DNA from: Candidatus Wallbacteria bacterium
GTDB lineage: Bacteria; Muiribacteriota; UBA6191; JACPRK01
DNA length: 64,000 nt
Assembly: GCA_016213845.1 (NCBI GenBank)
Contig: JACQZN010000013.1
Coordinates: forward strand, 62,001 to 126,000
Direction of reading: 5' to 3'
The notes below the pieces were generated by a model, which was not told the origin of the DNA, made no database searches, and saw only the letters and a list, made by a program, of their open reading frames with translations. The stretch's first letter is position 1, and each line of letters opens with the position of its first letter. The position numbers were made by a program, and so were the translations under genes. Below, in pieces: positions 17,901 to 25,724 of this stretch.

Positions 17901-19762
17901 TGACCGTCCAGATCCCGGCCAAGCTGACGATTGTCTCGGTGCTGGGAGACCGGCCGGCCAATCTAGGGCAGACGGACAACCCCGTGACGATGCGAATCCG
18001 CAACGACGGGCAGGCGACCGCCCTGATCCAGAGCGCGACGATCACTGCCGCCGAGAACGGCTTCAACCCCAGGCGACTGACTGGCCTGCCGGTGACTCTG
18101 CCGGGCGGCACGGAGGTGTTCCTCTCGTATCTGGTGGATGTACCCGCGGGGGCCACGCTGGGACGGTCATCGCTCTCCGGGCAGGCGATCTTCTTCGACA
18201 CCAACACGGCGATATCGTCGGTGGTGCGGGACACGGGCGGCGGGTTCATCCTGGTGCAGAGGCGATCGACGCTGGCGACGGGGGACGTGCTGGTGGCGGC
18301 ACCGGCGGGCATCGACCGCGGGGGATTGCCGATGAGCCTGGACGTGCTGATCCGGAATGGGACGAGCGATCAGGCGACGTACTTCATCGATTCCATCTCG
18401 CTAGCGTTCTCGATCGGGGCGTCCGACGTGTCGACGCAGTACACCGTGGCGGCGCCGTCGGGGGTGACGATCACGCCGGTGGCGGGGGGCACGACGGGGA
18501 CGTTCACCTTCCAGGTGTCGGCGTCGCTGGCGGCGACGAAGCTCAGGGGGGTGACGATCGCGGCCTCGGTGGCGGCGCACGACGCCAATGACCTGACGGC
18601 CAGCGCCAGCGGCGGGGCGTCGTCGTGGGTGGTGCGGGACGCGGCCGATGCGGTGCGAGGACAGTCCGGGTTCACGGGCGGATTGCGCAACGCGGGCGGC
18701 GTGGCGGGGGCGGGGACGATGGCGCTGCCGCAGGCGGTTGCGACCGACGGCGTGCGAGTGGCGGTGAGCGACCTGGGCAACAACCGGGTGCTGCTCTTCG
18801 CCTCCGATCAGGACGTTGCGGCCAGCGCCGTGATCGGCCAGCCGAACTTCACGTCGACCTTGGTGACGCGGCCGACCAGCGCAAGCGTGCGGGCTCCGGC
18901 TGGGCTGGCGTTCGCGGGTACCCGGCTGCTGCTTGCGGACAAGGGGAACAACCGGGTGCTCGTCTACGACGACGTGCTGGCGTTGATGGCGGGCGAGACG
19001 ACAGCGGGGCTGGCGCTGGGCCAGGCGGACCTGGTCTCAGGCGACGCCAACCGGACGACGGAGCCGGTGAGCGTCCCGGACGCCACGACACTCAACGGAC
19101 CCAGTGACGTCGCCGTGTCCGGATTTGACGTGGTGGTCGCGGACACGGGAAACAACCGCGTGCTGATCTACCGCGACCTGTTCACGATGCGGACCGGCGC
19201 GGCAGCGGCGGTGGTGCTGGGGCAGGGCGACTTCGTCTCGAACCGGCCGAACCGGGGAGGTGCGGTCGGCCCGGACACGATGAGCTCACCGGTTTCGGTC
19301 GCCGTCACGGGCAGCAGGCTGCTGGTCGCCGACAGTCTCAACCACCGCGTGCTGGTCTGGAATGACATCACAGCCATCTCGAGTGCGCAGCCGGCGGATT
19401 TCGTTCTGGGCCAGGCCGATCTGACGAGCGGCCAGCCCGACCGCGGCACGGGCGCCCCGAGCGCGCTCGGGCTCAACACGCCGTCGTCTGTGAGGCTGGC
19501 CGGCACCCGGCTCTACGTGAGCGACTCGATCAACAATCGCGTGGTGGTGTACACGCGGTTCCCCGAGGTGGCCGCCAGCGGCGCCGCCCCTGACGAGCTG
19601 CTGGGCCAGGGCCTGTTCACGCAGAACTCCGCAGTCGGCGTGCTCTCCACTCGCGACGCCTTCTCGATGCTGCTTCCCGGGCAGGGCGCGGGTCTTGGCT
19701 CGTCCATCCTGCTGCTGGCCGACCAGCTGAACAACCGCGTGCTGCGCATCCCGCTGCCGTGA
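14954..19762 (+). CDS. Large lipoprotein: PKD-like and repeated beta domains plus C-terminal NHL propeller
   Basis: This is an exported lipoprotein of 1602 residues. The GTG start at 14954 has GGGAGGT about 6 nt upstream. The signal peptide ends in the lipobox LSAAGC. The first 300 residues are unlike anything I recognise. A PKD-like domain lies at about 315-395 (RLDGRGSSDPDGGTLSYRWT). From about 400 to 1230 there are some seven repeats of a CARDB-type Ig-like domain, marked by phrases such as VGQSTTVSVDVTNPGTQAA and SQGQTVRATFTVTNRGQATA. The last 350 residues form an NHL-type beta-propeller with six blades marked by DLGNNRVLLF, DKGNNRVLVY, DTGNNRVLIY, DSLNHRVLVW, DSINNRVVVY and DQLNNRVLRI. 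It is probably a surface or periplasmic binding or adhesion protein. Confidence 0.88.
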   Translation: MLENLIRLPARLLLLTALALSAAGCGGAGGEGPAEPASAAAPAAPTSVSGAATKGPLLAGSTVRAFAIVAGARGGSIGTAATGQSGSFSITITDTAYSGDILLEASGNFVDEATAVTVNTGATPLRGVALGFTRGARLSGVQLTPLTDIAVNLALGRGGLTNENLRQALADVGAKFGIESPQSTVPVTPTREARASTGEPERYGLLLAGLSGEALLKGLPVLTLVAAMNADAGDGRFDGTLQGQPITLTNVRGEIVVYSAASLTTELAAGIDRFLASPGNTGGLNADDPLPATVKQPLGTANRPPLALASVFPAVVTTGEAVRLDGRGSSDPDGGTLSYRWTLRLDGSAIELFGERSPEALFVGTEPGSYTVTLTVTDGAGLASVASGRFQVNTRPPGPTPAALSLGTPSANAATVDAGQSFVLTVPVFNAGQTDARAASLAVSIPDPRIVAAARAGNPSVIPAGGSASFVFDVRTTTLAPPGSLSARLELEAVDATSRRALGDARTVTLPVLVRLPPQAPALVLSNLRAPASLSVGQSTTVSVDVTNPGTQAATITDARIAFDVPTIAGSVNPEGPREVQPGQTVQLTFTVDTRLDSLTGPRSFSVSVFAVGSASRLPLASTAPAPGLLPLSGQALLTVTTLSVTPSQVSSGTPVDISAVVTAGGSVASVVRQVRLRIGDLMLTPSPNPAPVTLAPGATITFAFRIDSSTLPKDVGMGVEAVLDATDIASGLQVPVVQPSPARVLLVQVPAALRIETFLPTPRFVSQGQRVRLQMIVGNDGSALTTETSIAITMRQTTGTDVTGQFRITPVGPAPTVIAGHTRLRYEFDVIVPAAGLLGPVTVSGVLSGRDGNSRAALVTPASTLDWILQTPADTAIGVLAIPALMSQGQTVRATFTVTNRGQATARVVTAGLGFVPSQGLAIAPRPNPLSIPGLTTVTFQFDVTSTSSTLAGTRTAQTTVTVEDVNSDDRHSRNIPDAGLLTVQIPAKLTIVSVLGDRPANLGQTDNPVTMRIRNDGQATALIQSATITAAENGFNPRRLTGLPVTLPGGTEVFLSYLVDVPAGATLGRSSLSGQAIFFDTNTAISSVVRDTGGGFILVQRRSTLATGDVLVAAPAGIDRGGLPMSLDVLIRNGTSDQATYFIDSISLAFSIGASDVSTQYTVAAPSGVTITPVAGGTTGTFTFQVSASLAATKLRGVTIAASVAAHDANDLTASASGGASSWVVRDAADAVRGQSGFTGGLRNAGGVAGAGTMALPQAVATDGVRVAVSDLGNNRVLLFASDQDVAASAVIGQPNFTSTLVTRPTSASVRAPAGLAFAGTRLLLADKGNNRVLVYDDVLALMAGETTAGLALGQADLVSGDANRTTEPVSVPDATTLNGPSDVAVSGFDVVVADTGNNRVLIYRDLFTMRTGAAAAVVLGQGDFVSNRPNRGGAVGPDTMSSPVSVAVTGSRLLVADSLNHRVLVWNDITAISSAQPADFVLGQADLTSGQPDRGTGAPSALGLNTPSSVRLAGTRLYVSDSINNRVVVYTRFPEVAASGAAPDELLGQGLFTQNSAVGVLSTRDAFSMLLPGQGAGLGSSILLLADQLNNRVLRIPLP

Positions 19763-19775
19763 GGCGTGCGCCCGC

Positions 19776-19781
19776 TATACT
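19776..19781 (+). promoter_or_regulatory. Candidate -10 box of a leaderless transcript
   Basis: TATACT lies 8 nt before the ATG at 19790, with no Shine-Dalgarno sequence in between. It is placed in the 27-bp gap after the lipoprotein gene, which suggests the next gene has its own promoter rather than depending on read-through. Confidence 0.4.
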
Positions 19782-19789
19782 GATTCGCG

Positions 19790-20740
19790 ATGAACTTCTA
19801 TCTCATCCCGGGCGATAACGAGGCGCCGATCACCCACGTGGCCATCTCGGCCGATTCGGGGCGAGCGCTCTGCGGTACTAGCGCCGGGTCGCTGCTCTGC
19901 TACGCGCTCGACGGCAATCCACCCGAGGAGCTGGCGCGGCCCAGGCCGGCGAGGCGGATTGCGGGGTTGGCGTTCGCGGGACGCGGGCGCGAAGCCATCG
20001 CGCTGGCCGGCACCGGCCGCGACTCGGGCGACATCTTGAAGGTGCATCCAAGCGGCGGCGTCGAGCTGCTCTACGCGGATGCCCCGTTCGAGTTCGGCGG
20101 CTTCGCGATGAGCGCGGGGGGCGACTTCGGATTGATCTCGGCCGGCGGTCAGCTGCTGAAGTACTTCTCGGAGCAAAGGAGCTACCTTCCCGTGGAGACC
20201 CCGGAAGGGCTTTTGCTCGGAGGGATCGCCTTCGGTGGCGCCGATGGCCGGGCCGCGGTCGCGGGCGCCTGCCAGGCGGGCGGCTTCGTTGCGCGCTACG
20301 AGCCGCGCCCCGAGACCGGGCGGTTGGCCTTGGTCGATGGCATGGTTCTGCCGGCGCTGACGGCGGTCGCCTGGGAGCCGAAAGGGACCGCCTTCCTGGC
20401 CGGGGGGCGCCCCAGGCAGGACGACGTCCCCGAAGCCGGAGCGCTCGCCTGGGTTGCCGACGGCAAGGCGCCGGAGACTCTCCCTGGGCCGCGGGCCGCG
20501 GTCGTTCACGGGATCGCCTTTCACCCGTCGGAGCCGTGGGCGCTCCTGGCGACCGGCCCAGCCGTCCCGACAGAAACCGGGGCGCGTCTCTACCGCTTCG
20601 ACGCGCGGACGCGCGCGCTCGAATCCCTCTACGAGGGCCCCCCGGGCGCCGGGGCCTTCCTGGCGGTCGCCTTCAGCCCCGACAGTGCCCGCGCGCTCGT
20701 GGGCACCGAGTGGGGCCAGCTGCTGGAAGTCAGCTGCTGA
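19790..20740 (+). CDS. Cytoplasmic WD40-like beta-propeller protein
   Basis: This is a 316-residue protein without a signal peptide. It is built of short repeated beta blades (ITHVAISADSGRALCGTSAG, IAGLAFAGRGREAIALAGTG, VVHGIAFHPSEPWALLATG, AVAFSPDSARALVGTEWGQL), typical of WD40/YVTN-type propellers with six or seven blades. There are no catalytic residues. A role as a protein-interaction scaffold or a sensor of unknown ligand is likely. Its stop codon is only 3 nt from the stop codon of the convergent downstream gene. Confidence 0.7.
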   Translation: MNFYLIPGDNEAPITHVAISADSGRALCGTSAGSLLCYALDGNPPEELARPRPARRIAGLAFAGRGREAIALAGTGRDSGDILKVHPSGGVELLYADAPFEFGGFAMSAGGDFGLISAGGQLLKYFSEQRSYLPVETPEGLLLGGIAFGGADGRAAVAGACQAGGFVARYEPRPETGRLALVDGMVLPALTAVAWEPKGTAFLAGGRPRQDDVPEAGALAWVADGKAPETLPGPRAAVVHGIAFHPSEPWALLATGPAVPTETGARLYRFDARTRALESLYEGPPGAGAFLAVAFSPDSARALVGTEWGQLLEVSC

Positions 20741-20743
20741 GAG

Positions 20744-22090
20744 CTACTTCTCCCACTTCTGGCGGGCCCGCCGCGGCCGCCGATTCTTCGCGGGCTCGGG
20801 GGGCGAGCGGCCGATGACTTCGGACAGAAACGCCAGTTCGAGTCGCAGGAAGCGAGTGTCGCGCTCCACCAGCTGGTCCACGAGAGTCAGATAGAGGTTC
20901 AGCTCCCTCTCGGCACCCGCGACCCGGTCGGGATCGGCATAGGTTCGCGGCTCCACGCGCCCGCCGGCCTCGAGCACCTCGTAGGGGCCGCGGATGTCGT
21001 CGCTGCCCGGCGGCCGGCCGCTGCGCGCCAGCCACGCCTTCGCCTTCGCCCGGAGCTCTTCGCGGCACTGCTGGAGCCGATTCCGGAGGTCGCCCATCAC
21101 CTCGAGATTCTGCCGGCCAAGGTCGATCGTCGACTCGAAGCGGTCGGCCGTGAAGCTGGCAAAGTCTCGGGCCGAGTAGACCCAGTACAGGTTTCGCAGG
21201 TTCTCGCGAGCCAGGGCCACGTCCTCGAGCTCGTCGGAGATGCCGCCCGCCCGACGGTAGAGGGTGCGCGAGTCGGCCTCCGTCCTGGAGCGGACCCAGA
21301 ACGACTCCAGCCGCTGGAGCGTTGCCAGCCTGTCCTCCCACACGGCCCCGAGATCCAGTCGTGTCGCATGCTTCTGGAAGTGCATGTCGTCGACCTCGGC
21401 CAGGAAGCGGCGCGTCTCGGGATCGGTGAGCACCTCGCGGGACCGCGCGACGACATCCGACATGGCCCGGCTCAGGTTGTCGAGCGTGGCGCTGCGGTCG
21501 TCGGAGCGCAGGTCGGTGTCCAGGCGCAACAAGGCGCGATAGAGCTCGGCCTCCAGGCCGGTCACCTGGGCGAAGCCCTTCAGGATGCGGAGCATGTCGT
21601 AAAGCCGGCAACGCGCCAGTTCGACCTCTCCTCTCCAGACACCCGGCCCAGGCTCCTCCTCGTCCCCCTCCCCCATCACGCCTCGATAGACCAGGGTCAG
21701 CTTGTTGAGGCCAGAGCGGACACCGTCCCGGGCGCCTGCCTCGACCCACGGCGTGCCGGCCTGGGCGTCGATTCCTGTGCCCTCGTCGAGCCCGATGCGG
21801 CCGCGCCCGTCGACGCGGCTGACGAACCTCCCGTTGACGAAGAGCTCGAGGTAAACGAGCCGCCCTCCGCGATTCGACCGCAGGCCGCGGCCATCTGGCC
21901 ACACGCGGAACTTGAGCTCACCGCGCGGGCAGAGCACGAACGACGAGGCCGAGCCGTCGGGCTGCGAGGCGGAGATTCGCCAGTGGTACTTGGCGAAGAG
22001 CCGGTCCGCCGGCCGGGCACTGGCGGCAGCCGCACCCAGGAAGGCAGCAGCGAGCGCCGCCCCGATCGCGACCCAACCCGGCCTCTTCAC
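20744..22090 (-). CDS. Secreted helical protein of unknown function
   Basis: This is an exported protein of about 448 residues. I place the start at the GTG at 22090 (MKRPGWVAIGAALAAAFLGA), giving a clean signal peptide cut near ASA. The open frame continues upstream through repeat-derived sequence, which is unlikely to be translated. Residues about 35-130 look like a beta-rich domain (GELKFRVWPDGRG, LVYLELFVNGRF). The rest is charged and mainly helical, with long predicted helices (LYRALLRLDTDLRSDDRSAT, NLEVMGDLRNRLQQCREELR). A C-terminal basic tail (KNRRPRRARQKWEK) is present. I do not recognise the family. A GATACT box lies 8 nt before the GTG. Confidence 0.7.
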   Translation of the reverse strand: MKRPGWVAIGAALAAAFLGAAAASARPADRLFAKYHWRISASQPDGSASSFVLCPRGELKFRVWPDGRGLRSNRGGRLVYLELFVNGRFVSRVDGRGRIGLDEGTGIDAQAGTPWVEAGARDGVRSGLNKLTLVYRGVMGEGDEEEPGPGVWRGEVELARCRLYDMLRILKGFAQVTGLEAELYRALLRLDTDLRSDDRSATLDNLSRAMSDVVARSREVLTDPETRRFLAEVDDMHFQKHATRLDLGAVWEDRLATLQRLESFWVRSRTEADSRTLYRRAGGISDELEDVALARENLRNLYWVYSARDFASFTADRFESTIDLGRQNLEVMGDLRNRLQQCREELRAKAKAWLARSGRPPGSDDIRGPYEVLEAGGRVEPRTYADPDRVAGAERELNLYLTLVDQLVERDTRFLRLELAFLSEVIGRSPPEPAKNRRPRRARQKWEK

Positions 22091-22098
22091 GGAGCCCC

Positions 22099-22104
22099 AG
22101 TATC
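22099..22104 (-). promoter_or_regulatory. Candidate -10 box of a leaderless transcript
   Basis: On the minus strand GATACT lies 8 nt before the GTG at 22090, with no Shine-Dalgarno motif between. This matches the spacing of the TATACT boxes before two plus-strand genes in this window. Confidence 0.35.
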
Positions 22105-22140
22105 GCCGCCGCCGCGTCCCGGCGCAACCGTAAAGTCGTG

Positions 22141-22278
22141 GCCCAACGGGCTCGAGGCTCGAGGCTCGAGAAGTGAGGAGGGAAGTCGTCAGACATCGCC
22201 CTCGTGCCTCAGGGATCAGGCCCCAGGGATCAGAAGTCACCCTCAAGCCTCAAGCCTGCTCCTCGAGCCTCGAGCCTA
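22141..22278. repeat. Degenerate CTCGAGGCT/CTTGAGGCT array
   Basis: On the minus strand this array begins at the TAG stop of the upstream TPR gene (TAGGCTCGAGGCTCGAGG) and continues with GGCTTGAGG units. It then shows GATCCCTGGGGCCTGATCCC and ends with inverted CTCGAGCCTCGAGCC units. It contains both orientations of the unit, so parts can pair. No gene lies inside. Confidence 0.8.
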
Positions 22279-22770
22279 AAACGTCCGATCGCCGGTGATC
22301 TTGCCGCGCGCCATGTCGATGCGGGCGGCGGCCTTGCGGCCGATCTTGCTGGCGGGCGAAAGCGTCTGGGCCTTGCGCCAGGAGACGATGGCCTTCTCGC
22401 AGTCGCCCATCTTGAAGTAGCAGTTGGCGCTGTAGTAGTGGGCCGTCGCGTTCTCGGGATGCAGTTCAATCAGACGCCTGTAAAGAGCTATCGACTCCAG
22501 GAACCGCTCGTTGGTGTACATCATGAAGGCCAGCCAATCGAGCAGGCTTGCGTTGTTCGGATTGCGATCGAGCATCTCCCGGATCTCTTCGATCGTCTGC
22601 TGAGAGCCTTCGTCGTAGCGCGTCAATCGCGCGTCCAGCTTTTGCTGCACGCCGCCGGAGGCTGCCGGCGTGCGACCCGACGCCCGGAACATGAGGCGCA
22701 GTTCCTCGCCCGGCTTGCTGGCCGGCGGGATCATGACGCGATCGAGGGGGTTCTTCTTACTGCCGTCCAC
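22276..22770 (-). CDS. TPR-repeat protein
   Basis: This is a 164-residue cytoplasmic protein with at least two tetratricopeptide repeats in its second half (ASLLDWLAFMMYTNERFLES, IALYRRLIELHPENATAHYY, SANCYFKMGDCEKAIVSWRK). The GTG start at 22770 has AGGTGG about 7 nt upstream. The N-terminal 45 residues are charged and probably unstructured. It lies 161 bp downstream of the HEAT-PilT gene on the same strand. The intervening DNA is unusually AT-rich, so it may have its own promoter. No enzymatic motif is visible. The TAG stop merges into a repeat array. Confidence 0.75.
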   Translation of the reverse strand: MDGSKKNPLDRVMIPPASKPGEELRLMFRASGRTPAASGGVQQKLDARLTRYDEGSQQTIEEIREMLDRNPNNASLLDWLAFMMYTNERFLESIALYRRLIELHPENATAHYYSANCYFKMGDCEKAIVSWRKAQTLSPASKIGRKAAARIDMARGKITGDRTF

Positions 22771-22884
22771 TTCTCTACCACCTTGGCTTCTAGCTCATCC
22801 GTCCGCCCGGATGCTCCGTTCCTTCGAAAGCAAGCGTGGTGCCACTCTTTTTGTAGGCTCGGCCGCTACCCCGATCGGCCGGAC

Positions 22885-22935
22885 CTCCATCAGTATCTTA
22901 CATCACAATACGTTGATTGTCCGCAATTGTATCAT
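22885..22935 (-). promoter_or_regulatory. AT-rich candidate promoter region with a short dyad
   Basis: This stretch is markedly less GC-rich than its surroundings and lies upstream of the TPR gene. On the minus strand it holds a dyad ACAAT-N6-ATTGT and a TAAGAT that could serve as a -10 box. The spacing to any -35-like hexamer is poor, so the promoter is only a suggestion. Confidence 0.3.
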
Positions 22936-25685
22936 GGCCGTCCGCCGCGGCCGCCACTGCCGCCCTTCGGCTTGAAGTTCTGCAAGTCGTAGACAAAGGG
23001 GAGCGCGTCTTCGTAGCTGATGGAGCGGTTGCCGACCAGTTCCATCAGGCTCGCGTCGAAGGTCTGCATGCCGTCCTCGGAGCTGGCCTGGATGACGCTG
23101 TAGAGCTGCTGGGTGTTGCCGTCGCGGATCAGGTTTCGGACCGCGTGGGTCGAGAGCAGGATCTCCAGCGCCGGGACACGGCCACGACCATCCTGCCGGA
23201 TGAAGAGCCGCTGCGAGAGGATCGCCCGGACAATGAACGCCACCTGCCGGCGAACGTGGGTCTGCTGGTCCGTCGGGAAGAAATCGATGAGCTGCTCGAC
23301 GGTCTGGCTCGCATTGGATGTATGGAAAGTGGACAGCACCAGGTGTCCCGTGCCCGCCAGGGTCAACGCCGTCGAGATGGTCTCCTTGTCCCGGAGCTCG
23401 CCGATCAGGATGACGTCGGGGTCCTCGCGCAGCGCCCCGCGCAGCCCCAGCGGGAAGGAATGCACGTCCATTCCGACTTCGCGATAGCTGATGAGCGAGA
23501 GAACGTTCTCGTGGACGTATTCGATCGGGTCCTCGATCGTGATGATGTGGCGGCTGAAATGCCGGTTGATGTAGCCGATGAGAGACGCGATTGTGGTCGA
23601 TTTGCCGCTTCCCGTCGGACCTGTGACCAGGACCAGTCCGTCGGCGTAGCTGCCGATCTTCGCCATCACCCAGTCGGGCAGTCCGAGCTGCCGGAACGCG
23701 GGGATGTCGGGGTCGATGTAGCGGCAGGCAGCCTCCAGCCCGCGCGTCTGCTTGTAAAGATTGAGCCGGAACCGGCAGCCCGTGGTCACCTCGTAGCTGC
23801 AGTCGAGCTGGAGGTTTTCGAGCAGCACGTGCTTCTGGTGGTCGGTCAGGATCGCCGATACCAGAGCCTTGGACGCATCGGCCGAAACGGGCGGGAAGTT
23901 GGTCTTGGTGAGTACGCCGTTGATCCGCAAGACGGGCGGCTCGCCGATCTTGACGTGCAGGTCGGAGGCGCCGCACTTCTGCGCGTGCAGGAGGATCTCG
24001 TCGAAACTCATCGGGTAGACGCCCTGCGACGGCGCGTCGAAGAGCGACATCGCGGGCTTCTTGGCGACGGGGCGAGGTACTCCGGCCGACTCGGGAGCGG
24101 CCGCGACGACCTCCTGAGGCGAGGCCGGAACCGGCAAGCGCAGCACGGCCTCCTTACCGGCGTTGGGCGACTTCAGCAGGTCGGCGACGGTGACGGGCGA
24201 TTGCACGCGCAGCCGCTTCAGGAGCGCCTCCCGGTCGTCGGGCTTGGCGCGCTTGATATCGGCCAGGAGCCTGGGAAGGCCCGCGTGGGTGAAGGTCGAG
24301 AGGACCTTGTCGGTCCAGTGGGCCACGTCCCCGTCGGCGTCATCGACGTGGGCCAGGAGCGACTTGAGCGCTCGGTCCCCCAGCCTGGCCAGCGCCTCGC
24401 AGGCGCGCTGCCGCACGATCCAGACATCGTTCTTGAACGCCTTGATCAGATCGTTGACCGCGGCCTCGCTTGCGATGCCGGCCAGGCTCTCGACGGCGTG
24501 CGCGCGGATGTTCTTCTGCCCGTGCGTCAGGAGCCTCGCCACGAACGGCTCGGCGGCGTCGTCGCCCATCTTGCCCAGCGTCGTCAGGGTCCAGTACAGG
24601 CTCTCCTCGTTGTCGCTCCCCAGGTTGTCGAGCAGGAACTTGAGCGCGACGTCGCCCATCCGCACCAGGTTGTCGCTGGCGATCTTGCGGATGATCCAGG
24701 CCTCGTCCTGAAAGCAGCGGATCAGCAGCCGAGCGGCCGCGGCGTCCTTGAGGCCGCCGATCGTGAGCACCGCCGAGTAGCGCGCCGACTTCTGGGGGCT
24801 GGCGAGATACTTCTCGAGCAGTCCGACAATCTGCGACCCCAGGATCTCGCGCAGGATCTTCATCGCCCAGAAGCGGATGTCGGCGTTGTCGCTATCCAGG
24901 ACCTTCTTGAGCTCGGGGACCGCGATCTCCCCCATCCCCTCGAGGATCTCGGCGGCCTCGGCGCGGTAGTACCAGCTGTCGTGACCCAGCATCGAGATGA
25001 GCGTCGGGATGACGACCGGATGGCGGATCTCCTTGAGCGCCGCCAGCGCGTAGGCGCCCTGCTGCTCCTCGGCCGGGTTCTTCAGGATCTTGGTCAGCGG
25101 TTCGACGGCCTTGACACCCATGACCTTCGCCAGGATCTTGAAGGCCCAGAACTTCTGATCGGGCGTGCCGTTGTTCAAGAGGTGGCGCACGGCCCCCACG
25201 GACTCGTCGGCGCTCTCCGCCAGTACGCGCGCAGCCTCTTCGCGCGTGGCATAGTCGGGGCTGTTGAGCATCTCGACCATCGCGGGGATGGCGCGGGCCG
25301 TGTGGACCTTGGCGAACGCCTTGATCGCGAACACGCGCAGCTCCGCCGGGCACCTCGAAAGGAAGTCGAGCAGCATGTCGGCGCCCTGGGCGCCCAGGCT
25401 TGCCAGCGACTGGATCGACCAGTAGATGGCGTTGTCGTCGCTCTTCGGATCGTCGATGACCGGCTTCAAGAGCGGTAGCGCGACTTCGGCGCCGAGGGCA
25501 CAGAGCTTCTCGGAAGCCGCCTTGCGCACGTCCCAGAAGCGGCTCGAAAGCCCGCGAACGAAGAGGCTGCCCCGGTCGGCCGCCGCGAGCTTTTCAGCCT
25601 TGTCCAGCACCTCTTTGGCGCGCGACGCGGACGGCGCAGAGAGCAGTCGCTCTATCTCATGGGCAAGGCGGACTTCCGCGGGCAC
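22932..25685 (-). CDS. pilT: HEAT-repeat/PilT fusion: twitching-motility-type retraction ATPase
   Basis: This 917-residue protein joins a long HEAT-repeat region to a complete PilT ATPase. PilT powers pilus retraction. Residues about 1-515 are some 13-15 HEAT repeats (for example AVPELKKVLDSDNADIRFWA, KSLLAHVDDADGDVAHWTDK). A Pro/Ala-rich linker covers about 515-560. The PilT part runs from about 565 to the end: FDEILLHAQKCGASDLHVKI, Walker A GPTGSGKSTTIASLIGYI, Asp box TIEDPIEYVHENVLSLISYR, Walker B DPDVILIGELRDKETISTAL and His box STFHTSNASQTVEQLIDFFP. The start is GTG at 25685 with TAGACT 7 nt upstream. Ordinary PilT is about 350 residues, so the HEAT region more than doubles it. The join is a single open frame with a normal linker, so it does not look like an assembly error. 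Confidence 0.95.
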   Translation of the reverse strand: MPAEVRLAHEIERLLSAPSASRAKEVLDKAEKLAAADRGSLFVRGLSSRFWDVRKAASEKLCALGAEVALPLLKPVIDDPKSDDNAIYWSIQSLASLGAQGADMLLDFLSRCPAELRVFAIKAFAKVHTARAIPAMVEMLNSPDYATREEAARVLAESADESVGAVRHLLNNGTPDQKFWAFKILAKVMGVKAVEPLTKILKNPAEEQQGAYALAALKEIRHPVVIPTLISMLGHDSWYYRAEAAEILEGMGEIAVPELKKVLDSDNADIRFWAMKILREILGSQIVGLLEKYLASPQKSARYSAVLTIGGLKDAAAARLLIRCFQDEAWIIRKIASDNLVRMGDVALKFLLDNLGSDNEESLYWTLTTLGKMGDDAAEPFVARLLTHGQKNIRAHAVESLAGIASEAAVNDLIKAFKNDVWIVRQRACEALARLGDRALKSLLAHVDDADGDVAHWTDKVLSTFTHAGLPRLLADIKRAKPDDREALLKRLRVQSPVTVADLLKSPNAGKEAVLRLPVPASPQEVVAAAPESAGVPRPVAKKPAMSLFDAPSQGVYPMSFDEILLHAQKCGASDLHVKIGEPPVLRINGVLTKTNFPPVSADASKALVSAILTDHQKHVLLENLQLDCSYEVTTGCRFRLNLYKQTRGLEAACRYIDPDIPAFRQLGLPDWVMAKIGSYADGLVLVTGPTGSGKSTTIASLIGYINRHFSRHIITIEDPIEYVHENVLSLISYREVGMDVHSFPLGLRGALREDPDVILIGELRDKETISTALTLAGTGHLVLSTFHTSNASQTVEQLIDFFPTDQQTHVRRQVAFIVRAILSQRLFIRQDGRGRVPALEILLSTHAVRNLIRDGNTQQLYSVIQASSEDGMQTFDASLMELVGNRSISYEDALPFVYDLQNFKPKGGSGGRGGRP

Positions 25686-25692
25686 GAGCGGG

Positions 25693-25698
25693 AGTCTA
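25693..25698 (-). promoter_or_regulatory. Candidate -10 box of a leaderless transcript
   Basis: TAGACT on the minus strand lies 7 nt before the GTG start at 25685, and there is no Shine-Dalgarno sequence between them. The box sits in the 39-bp gap after the flippase-like gene. Confidence 0.35.
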
Positions 25699-25724
25699 CC
25701 AGACTCCCTGCGCCCAGGTCAGCC

